A stretch of 64,000 bases of DNA from contig MBPM02000013.1 of the NCBI GenBank assembly GCA_001695595.3, positions 248,001-312,000 of the forward strand. Direction: 5' to 3'. Source of the stretch: Plasmopara viticola. Its lineage: Eukaryota; Oomycota; Peronosporomycetes; Peronosporales; Peronosporaceae. This document shows positions 10,765 through 22,852 of the stretch, in pieces; the stretch's first letter is position 1, and each line of letters opens with the position of its first letter. A program made the position numbers and the translations under genes. The notes below the pieces were generated by a model that was not told the origin of the DNA, did not search any database, and saw only the letters and a program-made list of their open reading frames with translations.

Positions 10765-11330
10765 ATGTTCACGAAAAGTATCGAACAATGTTTGCCAGCC
10801 CACTTCAAACAGACGCCTCGACAAATTGTGGGTGCTGGGATCACTGTCGTTGGTGAAAAGGTCGAGGGAGTCTATCTCCTACAAAACATGGAGCTCCTTG
10901 AACGAGACCGAGTCATCAAGGAATGTGTTGGCTTGGCGCTCAAGCTTGGGACACGAAGCAGCCTCACCCCACTCGCTCGACTGCCACGCCCTGTACACGT
11001 TCAGCCGTGTCTTCCAGCTGTTTAATGAATTTCACACCGCCGTCTTGCACTTTCTCCGACCAACACTGCAATCACAGCATCGCAATATAAGCGCACTTGC
11101 AGCTCGGATGACATCTTCAGCAAAAACGTCCAAGAGATACGACTAAAATTACGTCAGGCAAGTACTTTGGCGTCTTGGATGAAAGTGAGACGAAGTACGA
11201 ACTCGCGGGGTCGTCTTCTCTTGACCCCGTTGCGAAGCTTCAGTCTGTCGCTATTACCGTCTAAAAGTCGACTGAAGCCTTGCTTTTTCTGACCAAGGAC
11301 TCTACTACGATCGTCGAGGCCCTCAATCCC
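10765..11330 (+). pseudogene. Unidentified broken coding stretch of unit III
   Basis: Same relic as in units I and II. Frames 10765-11025 and 10826-11146 overlap out of phase, showing a frame break around 10905-11025. Confidence 0.45.
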
Positions 11331-11539
11331 GTAACAGTAGCAGACTAAACTAAAGCTATGCTCCTATGCTCGGTGATATTGCTAACGCCGAGATAAAATC
11401 TCTTCCCTGTCGTCTTGTGTCGGCGAAAGAGCACGCGCCATTTGCGCGAGAGATGCTAAACTCAACGACGACTGCTGACAAGCTAATATGCTTTGCCCGT
11501 CGATCACCGATTGCGTTGAACTGTGCTATTCTTTGCAAA

Positions 11540-11970
11540 TGAGCCACAGAGACGGTAGCTATTAAGCCGTTGCCGAGCAGATTGGCGTTGAGCACCTGTT
11601 GCGTGACATTGATGACCCATTGGTATGTTCGCTGGCTGGAGTAGTGAAGCACAAGGTGACAGCGGTGAATGAGCTCAAGGACCGACTAAAGGAGATAAAG
11701 ACGTATCATGAGAATGTCGTGTCGTGGCTGGCCGAATCACCGAATCATTTACAAGCAGACCGTGCTGCAGGTGGTTTACTAGGCGTCGCTTATTCGCTGC
11801 ACGATTGCGCTACACAATCTCGTAAACGAGATATAATACAAAGAGTCTGAAGAGATAGCGTTTACGGATAAAAAGGAAAATAAAAAAGAAACGTAGAAGG
11901 ATAAGGCGAGTGAGAAGGCTCCGTAAAAATGGTGCACAAGGTTATCGGTACGTTGCACAACCTGAATCAA
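11540..11970 (+). pseudogene. RPN8/PSMD7-like C-terminal relic (unit III)
   Basis: The frame 11599-11850 keeps R-D-I-D-D-P-L-V, then K-D-R-L-K-E-I-K-T-Y-H-E-N-V-V, matching the linker and helix after the MPN domain of RPN8. The following frame is shifted relative to the Y-L-S-S-L-I block of unit I. The N-terminal domain is absent. Confidence 0.6.
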
Positions 11971-12509
11971 TTGACGTCCACTATAGCGTCGAGCTATTTG
12001 CAGACCATTCCCAGCGTCCACAGCAGTCAAACAATAAGAATCGTAGAAATTTAAGGCACTAGTAGAACGTGACACTCTTAAATCAACTGGCGAAATTGAG
12101 TGAGCATTGTTTGAATCGGCACTTGACAACCGTGTCGAGCCAAATTGAGAAGCAGACTGCCATTTCATACGTCTAGGGCTTCCAATCAGTGACGGCATGT
12201 AAGACCTTAGGACAGTAAAGCGCAGACAAGTGTTGTTTGCAAAATTTGCTTCGATAGGTCATGGTGCACAATGCAATAGCTAGGAAGGTACAACACAACA
12301 CAAATCAATAGTCACGTTCCAAGAAAATATGGATTCATCGCCAAAGAAATCGCTCTCAATCTGTTCTCGAAATAGACACAACATGCAAACGACGCGTGGG
12401 CCATCAATATTATAAGGGGGGTTTAAGGGCAATAACACAAAGATGGTGGTAAAGTCGAGCTGGTAGCAGATGTATTGTGCAGATGTTTACATGGTTTCTA
12501 ACTCACCAT

Positions 12510-12971
12510 CTAGCGCGACCAATCGCATTTCTCATTCTGTCCATTGGTAAAATAAATTACCCAGAAGTCCTTGTAGGATTGACTAGAGTTGTGGGCGTAA
12601 CCAATACCAATGAGATTATAATCGGTACGACGGATAGTCGTCATTGACTGCTTCTCCCAAACTTTTAACATAGTGACCGCATTGTCATAGCCGGTACCGA
12701 CTAACTCGGCAACAACGTTACCTTTGAAGCCTGCTTTCTTGAGACGCGAGTTTCCGTCCGAGCTTTTAGAATCTAAGTTATGAGCTGCCATATGATTCGC
12801 ATACCCTTGGGCAGCTTTAATCACTTTGTCGTTAATGCAAACTTCCGGGGCACTAACTTGTTTGCGATCGTCGTTGATAAGATCGACCAATTCAGAGTTG
12901 AAATTAGTCGATACCTCAGCGTCGGCCAAGCCGACTAGGGACACAAGAGCGAGCGCAAACACGGCCTTCAT
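12510..12971 (-). CDS. Small secreted CAP/SCP-like protein 3
   Basis: An intact single exon of 153 residues, the same length as CAP protein 1 and colinear with it. Signal peptide 1-18, cysteines 45 and 149, A-E-L-V-G near 88-92, G-I-G-Y-A and F-W-V-I-Y-F at the end. By hand comparison with CAP protein 1 I count 24 amino-acid-changing and 10 silent codon differences, with the first 26 codons unchanged. The changes cluster in the loop just before the conserved R-T-D-Y-N. No purifying constraint is obvious, yet the frame is intact in all copies. Confidence 0.8.
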   Translation of the reverse strand: MKAVFALALVSLVGLADAEVSTNFNSELVDLINDDRKQVSAPEVCINDKVIKAAQGYANHMAAHNLDSKSSDGNSRLKKAGFKGNVVAELVGTGYDNAVTMLKVWEKQSMTTIRRTDYNLIGIGYAHNSSQSYKDFWVIYFTNGQNEKCDWSR

Positions 12972-13426
12972 GACTTGGTTCTTGTTGGAATGGAGTTGAC
13001 ACTGCTCGGCAAATTGAGAAATGAATTAAATTAAGGTTTCGCTTCTCTGAGATTCGCGCGACGGAGTCACAAGATAATTGGCTGTTAGCATTCCTTACAA
13101 ATGTTAGGTCAACACAAAAGGATGGTGAAAATTTAATAAAGAACACTTGACTATGCAGCTTGCTATCTTGTCGCATGGTCTTGTAAGGATTACGGCACGT
13201 AGCAATTAGAAAGGGTGTTTATGAAAATTTCTAGGAATTGAAGCCAATGCACAGTACCAGAATCCCAAATTCCACATCATAAGATTCGGATAGGACACGT
13301 ACGCACACCGTTTGATTTCTCCCAAGAATAATCACAATACTGTAATATGGTTTCAGTTAAGGAGCACGTTCCAAAACGTATTCAATCGTGTCGCATCTTG
13401 GACAGAAAGCTAATCAAAATCCGGTC

Positions 13427-13740
13427 TCACAAAAAAGCAAAAAAAAAATGACATGGATTGAGGCGAGGAAAAAACAGCTTGTCTGCAAAGACGTGGCCTA
13501 TTCTTTCTAGCAGCTCCTCTACCGCGCAAGAGACCAAAAACAAGAAACAAAGAGCTGCTTCTTCAATGCTGGCTACCGCATGTTGCCCGACTTCAATTCT
13601 TTTTTGAAGCCGTCTTGGCATCAACAGCCCATCAAAACATGTCACATATGACTTCTCAAGAAAGCCACGTGAGTACAAGTATTTTCTAAAAGCCAAAAGG
13701 CCAGAAGATAAAGGAGCCGCTAATTACCCCACTGTGTTCA
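13427..13740 (-). mobile_element. Gypsy-like fragment, reverse orientation
   Basis: Contains the CACGTGGCTTTCTTGAGAAG landmark of the gypsy-related fragments on the minus strand. The open frame 13696-13427 shares C-F-D-G-L-L-M-P-R-R with translations of the copies at 4640 and 15600. It overlaps the end of unit III and abuts a copy in the opposite direction, so the two form a head-to-head pair around 13740. Confidence 0.45.
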
Positions 13741-15810
13741 CGTGGCTTCCTTGATTTATCATGTGTGGCATGTCTTAATGGTTTGTTGATGTTAAGGCGT
13801 TTTCGAGAAAGAATCAAAGTCGGGAAAATATGCGGTAGCCAGCACAATTGAAGCAGCTCTTTGTTTCTTTTTTTTCGTTTGCGCCAGATTTGCAGATCTT
13901 TGTTTTATCCTTCTGACCTTTTTCTTTAAATTAGGTACTCAACTTTCGTCTAAAATCTGTGTCTCAAGAGTGTAAACCGTGTACACTTTCCAACCTCACT
14001 AGCACAGGTGATATAAAGTCTTATTTGACCAGATGGTTTTCGGAAAAGGTTGGGGTGACGCCCTCCTTCCAAGCGCGGGGGCTAAATGCTCGCGCGCTTC
14101 GGGCAGGTGCTCTCGGGCACCTGCAGGTCTCTAACGAGTCTCACCCTCGACGCGACGGTCTCCAGCACCAGGCCAAACCCCCTTCCACGCTTTTAACCGC
14201 GCCAACCGCATCCGGATTGGCTCCTTTAATGCGAATTCTCTAGGTTCGAAGCGCAAGAAGCCCGAAACACTCCCCGAAGATCTCCGGCGCTACCGCGTCG
14301 ATATCCTTGGCCTCCGAGAAACCAAGATCTACGATAGAGGTGAGCACCGCATTGATGACTTCCTTCTAACCCTGAAAAAAAAAAAAAAAAACGAAGCCAA
14401 GACCGAAGTCACCAAAATCCGCCGCCACTGCAACCCGTCGGGCGCCACTCGACACGCCCGATCTCGAGAAGAAACCTGGCGCCACTTAGAAGCTCGGAAC
14501 ACTCCTCGGCGATATTAAAGATCTATCCCGACATAAGTCCCTGGCCACCCTCGCGCTCCACCGCCTCTGGTCCGTCTGGCCCCGCCCCACGCTCATCTCA
14601 CCCAAGATTCGCATTCGATTGTACAACACCTATGTTCTCCCGATTCTGCTGTACAACTGCGCCACCTGGACTCTTACCAAGTCAGAGCTCCACGGCCTCG
14701 AGAGTTTCCATCGCCGCCAGCTTCGCTACGCTCTTGGCTATCGCTACCCCCGACACATTTCGAATGCAAGACTCTACGACCTTTGTGATGAGCGGCCGCT
14801 GAGACTACGACTGACACAAGCTCACTGGCGCCTATTTGGCCATGTACTTCGCCGCAATCCCGACATTCCAGCTAAACTTCAGATGCGTGCCTACTTCTTC
14901 TCCACCGCAGCAAAATGGCGCGGACGTCCCCGCACCACGCTCCCCTCAACACTCGACCACAACCTTGTTTCCCGTGGCTCCGGCTTTCGACTCCGGATAG
15001 CACAAGACCTCGAAGTGGTACGTACCCTTGCACAGGACCGAAAGAAATGGAAGACCCTCACGACCTCGGTGCTGGCTGCACTGCCCGCCGAACGAGACCC
15101 GACGTATGCGGACACCACTCTATGCCGTGGACTAGCCAGACTGAGCCTAGCACGTGCATAACTTGGCAACGCGATAACGTAATACATTACATTACATTGA
15201 CCAGATGGGAAATAATACAAGAAGATGGTACTGTAACTTTATAGATGATTGTCTACAATATAAATTATCTTTTCTTAACAAACTGCGTAGAGAGTTCAAA
15301 TTCGTATGTTCTCTCTCACAGCGTTCTCTTGATGCACTTGCAACAGTTGCTTGACTTACTTTTTAGGGTAAGCAGATTTATAGACTTCACCTGCTTGTTT
15401 CCAGAAGTCATACGTAAATATTGAGACATTCAGTACTTATCATCAGCGTCAGCGAATTTAACATTACTGTCAACGCATTGCACGACAAGAAGTTGCAGTA
15501 AATTGAGGCTAAGTTTACAGTATTTATTTTTCTCAATTTAGGTAATCACACTGACTCAGAAAATACTTGTTTCCACGTGGATTCCTTACGTAATCATAGT
15601 CGACATGCTTTAATGGATTATGAATGCCACGAGTAGAAGGAAAATTAATCAAATTCGGGAAACATGTCGTAGCCAGGATTCTTCATACAGCTTTTATTAA
15701 AAAAAAAAAGCAAAAAGCACCTTCATTTTTTGCTGGTATTTCTCAATATATTACTTCCTTTTTGGTTTATAATTTACGTCTGTGCAAAACACTTTTGGAG
15801 TCATAAATGC
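13741..15810 (+). mobile_element. Degenerate Ty3/gypsy-like fragment, copy c, interrupted
   Basis: Its two parts (13741-14036 and 15197-15810) are continuous in the inverted copy at 7745-8400. The gap is the LINE derivative 14037-15196. Frames are closed by many stops. A second CACGTGG landmark near 15577 suggests a partial tandem copy at the right side. Confidence 0.5.
14037..15196 (+). mobile_element. Internally deleted LINE derivative, long form, copy 2
   Basis: Structure as at 8684: shared head, endonuclease start, a run of 17 A at 14375-14391, reverse-transcriptase end (open frame 14619-15161) and an ATTAC tail. It is flanked by an exact 12-bp target-site duplication TTGACCAGATGG (14025-14036 and 15197-15208). 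The uninterrupted paralogue of the site is at 8104-8115 on the other strand. The visible protein end has Y-N-C-A-T-W, the L-R-Y-A-L-G core and L-F-G-H-V-L-R-R, typical of the region after the thumb of LINE reverse transcriptases. It has no catalytic domain and is non-autonomous. Confidence 0.85.
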
Positions 15811-18800
15811 TGGCTTTGAGTGATTTTTAAACTTATACCATCATTTCTTTTTTATGTTGTCTTCACCACCTTCCCCGCTGGAACCGATGAGACGAGAGAC
15901 ACAAAGCCCAAAGTTTGAACAAGTAGTACAGAATATCAAATGCATTGCGGACGATCCCGAGTATGACATTGAGCATTATAAAAACGATGTGAGGCTCCTA
16001 CGGAAAATGAGAGAGCTGAAGTGGATATTGTGGCGAAAGACCGAATAATCGAAATATTTAACAAAATTGAAGGGTATGGATATCAAATTTAGATACATTA
16101 CTGCTCGGTCAAGGACACAAAAACTGTAACAGTTAATTGAGTGAATGATAAGTGTGAAAGCAATATATAGTATTTTCAAAATTGCCCGCGAGAGATCATA
16201 GACAATGAAAGTCTCAAAGGCTCGAGAATTTCAATCAGCATCTAGAAAACATGAACACGATCGCCACAGCTGATGAAGTGGTCAAGAGAGTAGATAACAC
16301 ATGTTGAAGTGTATTCGAATGTTTGATGTGAGGATCGCCGATTTGCATTTAATGAAGTACTCGCAGTTATTGAAATGAGGTTTAGATAAGGTAGAGAGCG
16401 GATGCAATGGGAGCAAGAAAACGAAGAATATCCGCAAGAGAATCGATTTGACAAACAGAAGCAAATCTAATTAGCAAAAAAGACCAGTCTACGAGAGTAC
16501 GAAACAAAGAGAGCACAAAAGTATAGCTTTTGAGAAATCGTACATAATAGCACAATTCGCATGCAGTGGAGAGTAAAAGAAAGAGAATCAAGTAAAGTCT
16601 TTTTTTGGAATGAAGCTACAGAAAGTTCGACATGGCGTAGCATTTAATACAGCTCTTTCAACATGACTCGGCAAACGAAAACTGTTTCCAGGAAACTCCA
16701 TTCTATCTTGAACCATCATTCACAATTCGTAGCGACCATCAAACAATAACACTTAAAATAGGGCTTATAAACAAGTTTCGAACTATAAACGGAATGCTTT
16801 TCTTTTTTTTCGTTATGCCACAAAACGCTCTGGTGATGTGATTTCAACGCTTTGAAAGCCCTCCTAGGTATGAGAGGGCAAAAATCATGCGCACCTGATA
16901 TAGTCGCCCTAGTATCCCCACATTAATTAAAAAAAAAGTGTTTAAAATTACCTTGAAAGGTCACCGTCTTGAAACTCACACTAGGGGGAGAGAATGTACT
17001 TCTTGAGCCAAAGAAATAGTTTTCTTTCGTAGAGCTCAAGTGCCACTACGCATTCCGGCTGCTTGGCAGCATAAGACTACAAATGCATCCTCCTCAGGCT
17101 CAAAGAAGACAGACCGTCTCTAGAGCTGTGCAAACTGTTCATTCAACATGTACGGAAAGAAGATTTTGTTCAATACGGAACCTTAGCGGTAGATCAAGTT
17201 GTCAATTTACCCGCGTGAGTGGGAGTGACTATAAGTGCTACCAGATGTGAAAGGGTCGCATATCACCTTGCAAAGAGGAGGTGCGCAGAGAGTTTATAGA
17301 TCCTTTACTAAGCGGTCGTTCACTATCTTCGACCCTAAAGTGCATGACGATAAAATCCTTTATATCATATAGCTTTTATTCCGTATGTGCATAGATTCCG
17401 GCTCTGCAATTTTAAATTTGCCGCGTGTGGAGTAAATGACGTGGTTGATTTTTACTGATCTATTTGGTAACAACCAAATTTTCTCATTTGTAGGATTTTA
17501 AAGGCGACCAAGTATTTACAACTGCTACAAACAAAAGTAGTGTTGTAGACATAGGCTTTAATGTGAGCTGTTACAGCCATGCGCTTATTCAACCATCCCT
17601 TTCAAATCCTTCGGGGGAGCAAAGAGATTCATTTCACTAAGAAAGGATAGGGAAATCGCGAATATTGCTAATTGAGATTGTACATAAAGGCTTTTTTAAT
17701 GTATGTTTCTTTTGGTAATGAAGGACCAAAGGATGCTATACAAATCCGCTTAGACGAAATTTTCGGAGTAGAAGTGAAATACCTCAAACGCTTTTGGAGC
17801 TTTAGTAAATAAAACAGGGCACTGAGAGGCGGATACGAAAACGAAATCTTCTAATGCTAGTCACCGTGTCATCTAAAGATCCTCCAATGCGATACCCAGG
17901 CTTGAACCTAGTAGCAGCACGGGAACATCTCAGCTATGCATGTAACACAGTCGAGGAGGAAGCTCTTATAAGTCGATCGTCAGGCGAGGCTGAGGCGCGG
18001 GCGGGGCGAAGTCGGTGAAGGAGAAGAAGTCTTTGTTGCTTGAGCAAATTGAGAAGTGATAATAAATAAAGAGCTCTTACGAATTATTCTCTTGCTACAG
18101 CCTGACTGTTAACTCTCAGCCATCACCTGCTACCATTTCGAAAGCTGTCGGTTTTATTTATTCCATCTGGCTTTCTACACAATCTGATTGCTTTCAGCCG
18201 ATAAGGTCTCTTGATCTCCGATGATTATGGGCCGACTGGAGATTTCTTCTGGTCGAAAAGTGTATAATCGCCTATTCCTAAAGATATTACAGTTGCATAT
18301 GTATTTTGCGAATATTTAGATTATATCGTGCAAAAGCCAAACCGGCAAAACTGCCGCTGACGACGGTCACGTCACAACGCAATGGACGTAGATAATGCAA
18401 ACATTGTATCATTGTTAAATGGAACGACTGCATTTAGCAGTTTGCACACAATAATCACAAGTGAATCCGTATTATATTCAAGCTGATGAATGTGTTGACC
18501 TTTAAGACATGATAAAGAAGTTAAGACATAGTTATCAAATATAAATGTAGATCTAATATTATTATAGGCAAATAATACCAGGAACAGTATTCTAGACTTT
18601 TGTTCTGCACTTTAGAGCAGTATTCTGTTTTGCCAGCATCAGATTCACCAGCGCTTGCACTTTCTTGCTTATGAGCGGGAGAGGTGTGAGCTTCATATAC
18701 GCAGGCGGAAAATATTATATCTTCGGAGCACCTCAGTGTATAAATCTTCATTTGAAGCTCCTTTAAGCAAAAAGCTAGCTTTATCCGCAAAAGGTCGGGT

Positions 18801-20402
18801 ATATATGGCGGCTCGATACAATGTAGCACAGCCGCGTGAACGCTTTTGAGTACGACGCTATGATACATTTGAATCAAGAAAATGATTGGCCGCCGTTAAA
18901 TATTTTAAGATGGGCCATCCTGCTCATCGACTTCATGCGCGGCAGATTTTATGTGACGCCTGTGCTTCTCATCAAAAGTACCATTCGGACAATCGTGGCC
19001 AGCTTAGGTACCTTCAAATGCCTGATTATGATGGTGTATTTTGGGTAGTAAGAATACTAGGTCACCGCATATCGTTCAAAGTTGCAATATGATTGGTGAT
19101 AAAACGCGAGCAGAAAAACTTACAAAGTTTTTTGGACGTTGCAATATGGTTCTCTTTAAGGCATTTGCACATATGCATAAAAACAAAGTACACCAGATAC
19201 ATTTTTCAGTGTTTTCAAGGGTTCCCTTCCAGTATGTATCGCCAACTTGGATATTAGTGCTGCGCTAAGATCATCCGCAAAATACGGCAATATGCTTTTA
19301 GTGTCCACACAAAGAGGTGAGTGCCATAACATCTGGAGCAATACGCTCAGAGATATAATGTGGGTTAGAGCGTATTATAAGCGCGCAATCGCTATTAGGT
19401 CGCAATTGTTTGGCAGAGAAGGTCGTGATATTCGCACTCTCTTGTTTTGTAGTATCAGTAACTTTATTTTAGTGAGCTTTAAAGTGCAGGCGCTCCATAA
19501 TGGATGTTGTCAGCATCACGCAAAAACATCAAAACGTACGTATCGCTTAATAGAGACTTGTGTGACATTTAGCTTTGTCGAGCTGACTTGTCGTCGTCAT
19601 GTCGAGCTTTGGAGAATACTACTCATGCAACCGGATGGCCACACTTTATCTCAGCTCAACAGTAAAAAGTGCAGCCAAGTCAAGGATGCTGACCACCATT
19701 AACAAAAGTGTCAACGACGTTAGGGAAATCCTTCTTTCTCATGAGTTCTTGGCGTGAGAATGTTTCCCCCTCATCACAAGATACTCTAGCGACGGCATCG
19801 TGCGAAAAAAGCTTTTTGGTGCGAGTCCTTTCGATGAAGAAGAGAGAAGATAAGACGATGTTGCTGCCCTTTGATATGATCACGCTCGAGATCAATGTCT
19901 AGCAAGCAGTATCGGAAGTTGGCAAGCCGTAACGTCAGCGACATCACGTTTTCTTGTCGATACATACACTGGGGACCTCATCGCCAAGATCTTCGACTTC
20001 TAGGCTTTAAGCGTTAAACCCGTTGTCGCATCGCTCTGTAATCAAGTCCTTGAAGTGCGTACCTCTTGGGAATAAAGCTCTTTCAACAAGATTGTTGCTG
20101 GCCTTAGGACTTTTTTTGCTGCTCAACTCCCTTATCTGTATCTCAGAGGACGTAATGCGGCTGGCATGACAATTTCAAAGAAAAAATTACACAACTAATA
20201 TTAGCTCAACAAGGTAATACAGTTTTAGGAGGAAACCACCACTTGTGTATGTGGCGGTGCGCACCAAAAGTTAAATGCTAGATCAACCAATGTAATCATG
20301 AATGGTCACTTGTGTACATAATAGTCTTAAAGACATCAATTTGTACTTTTTTAGCTTATTGGCATATGACATATTAAGAACACATGGTTTTTTTGTTCCT
20401 TC
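15811..20402. other. Gene-poor stretch, no supported gene
   Basis: Only short scattered frames on both strands with no recognisable motif. A purine-rich run ACTAGGGGGAGAGAATGTA near 16980 resembles the junction of a polypurine tract and an LTR, but no matching second LTR was found. The frame 15854-16048 looks protein-like (charged, helical) but is unidentified. Confidence 0.5.
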
Positions 20403-20822
20403 TTAAGAAATTCTCCTCAAAACATCTTGTCTTTTAGCCATATTATTGCACGTGGCTCGAGACTTAGGCTTTTTGACAAAGATATTCTTACGCGTTGAAA
20501 AAGGCAGCAAGCCTCCAAAGTCTTTCCACCCGAGTCTAGAGCCATAAAGTTTTGTTGAAAATAGTAGAATGTAAGTTTTGGCTATCTCAATAACACAAAT
20601 TGATGTGTAGCTTTGAGGCCTAAATGGCCTTGCTAAGTGTACACTGGACGACTGGGAAACGAGCTTTGTCAACACTGGCAAATTTTCAAGCACAAATCGT
20701 AATGTTTCTTTATCGATGTAATTTACTTGCTCTGTCTCACCACCGGTCTGCATATTGTACGCCACGGCCACCTTTAAAGAACATGTAAACCAGGCGTCTC
20801 GGTCCGAGACAATTGACTTCAA
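20403..20822 (-). pseudogene. Ty3/gypsy integrase scrap
   Basis: The open frame starts I-V-S-D-R-D-A-W-F-T and continues to T-G-G-E-T-E-Q-V-N. This matches the part of gypsy integrases around the second catalytic aspartate up to the H-P-Q-T-D-G-Q-T-E-R-V-N motif, here shortened and mutated. The upstream minus-strand sequence is full of stops. It is an isolated relic. Confidence 0.55.
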
Positions 20823-22852
20823 AAAATCGTGTTGTTTGTTTTTACTGCTGTTGAGGTTCGGCGCTGACCTTTGACCGTGTCTAGCGAAGCCACTGAATCA
20901 GCCATATTGCTAAAATGGTAGGCATATACCATTGCCTACCGTTTAATTTGGCAAACCGTACACAAAATCCACACTAATGATCTACTAGCAGCGCAATGGT
21001 ACAAGCAGGCTTGCCACCCATTTAGCGGAAGCTTCGCCTGTCGGCATACTTTGTGCGTGCACAATATTTGCAGCTCGAATTGTAGAGCTTCGGCTATGCT
21101 TTTTAAGCCTTACGTCTTCTCTCGACTCCAATGACTACCAGGCGGTGTACTTTAAGCCCTATACAGGGAGTGCTATTTACTTTCTCATCGTGAAGAGACA
21201 CTACATGTGGAAAGCAACCTCAAAGCATTGATAGGATTTAGCAATTCTGATTCAATCAGGGCCGATGGTACCGTAAGCTTATCCGCGATAGCGGTCTCTT
21301 AACCGAGTCTCGAAGCTAAGGTCCCCTCCGGAGTCGTTACTAGAGCCACGCGCATATCGTCTCGTACATAAACGTCATGGGCTTAATTAAATAGATATGA
21401 TTCGTGCTGTTACATTAGCTAGTCTTTAATTTGAGCAACAACCTCTTGATCAAAGCTTTGCGCTTCTCTCGAATGTACTTTATACTTTTAAGTCATATTC
21501 CGCACAAAAGAAGAGCCACCTAGGATCAAGCTGTATCACCATTTGTAGTGACCCATGATCCCTATTGATTACGTTTGACTTAAAGCTTTGCAGCTGGCCA
21601 TATTTCTGAAAAAAGGCATACTTCATCGCGGGTAGATATCTGTCATGGACAGGATTGTAGTCTTAAGGTGCCAAAATATGAGTGCGATCACTCGATCATT
21701 CCCCTCGCCATCTGCTTAAAGCAGGCAGGTATTAACAGCTAGTTTTAGTGCATCACAGACCACCAGTTTGGTTGTCTTTAATGAGCTTATTAAGATTTTC
21801 AAGTGTCCCTTTAAACTAGGTTTCCTAAAGTGCATTTTTTGTCGATATAAAGTGCATTGGTAGTGGACTGGCCACTTCAATGTAATTTGCACAGTACTAG
21901 TGTTCATCTTTAGCTATAAAGAGCCATTATTTTGAGTCTCTTGTCTTTGGATAATAAAATATATCAGTAGCAGAAAGTTTGTCTGTAGGCTATGCTTTTC
22001 AACAAAGCACTCCAAGATTAAACCTTTTGAGCGCCGAAGATGCGCTTTTTTGCTTTTGCATAAAGATTTTTTGTGCGCATGCACTCCTAGATCTTTAAGT
22101 GATGAACATGCACAGATGCAATAAAGCCACAACTAAACATCTAATTACACTTTGAAAGCACTGAGTTGCTGTACGGGCACAAATGTGCTCTGTCTTTAAA
22201 TCAAGACATACACGGACGCAATCAAGCCACAATGAAGTGTATAATCGCTCGCTCAAAGACGGTCACAGATGTGTCCTACAAAAACAACTCTTCGACTTCA
22301 TTAGCAGATCGCCGAACATCACCAGTAGAGCATCTACTAAAGATGAACAAATAAAAGAATGAAGTTGAGAAAGAGTCGAGTTTCTAAGAAGAACAAACTA
22401 TCGCTGCATACTAAAAAGGTATCTCCAGACAGTTTAAGCTTGGTAAATTTTCCATACGACGTCTTATGGTCCGCATGGGTCAGCGTACACCATCGACATT
22501 CTAAAAAATGTCGGCGTATCACACGCTTTTTATGGGACGTCAACACGGAAAGTGGTTTGATTATAGCAAAGATCAACCACGCAGAATTGTTCTTAACTAA
22601 TCGGCCTAATCATCTATTAGTGACAAAGACAATTTAGAAGAGATTGCCTTTGGCACCAAAAGGTGCTTCTACATCAATTTTGATCTCTGTGTTGAGCTTT
22701 GTGTATATATCAAATGCCGCATCTGCGTTTAGGGCAGTAAGTTAAGAGTAGCACGCTCACCTTGGAGCAGCTGAGACAAGTATGGCTACGGAAGATCTTA
22801 CAGCTCTGCTACAAAGTGGACAACTTTTGCCTTCGCACAAATTCTTTTAATA
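20823..22852. other. No supported gene
   Basis: Short frames only. Nothing conserved recognised. Confidence 0.45.

Larger units (their letters stand above)
10763..13440. repeat. Repeat unit III: RPN8-like relic plus CAP gene
   Basis: Third block, near-identical to unit II up to the CAP gene and similar to unit I on the far side of it (13140-13440). Confidence 0.75.

Noticed and set aside
14915..15244. Plus-strand frame of 109 codons over the LINE tail
   Set aside because: Alternative frame of the reverse-transcriptase end; only the other frame shows family motifs.
17880..17935. tRNA-like B-box (GGTTCAAGCC on the minus strand)
   Set aside because: The spacing to a possible A-box is too short and no acceptor or anticodon stem pairs.
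16980..18135. Solo LTR or second Copia element suggested by a purine run and TG start
   Set aside because: No second LTR, no primer-binding site and no coding remnant could be matched.
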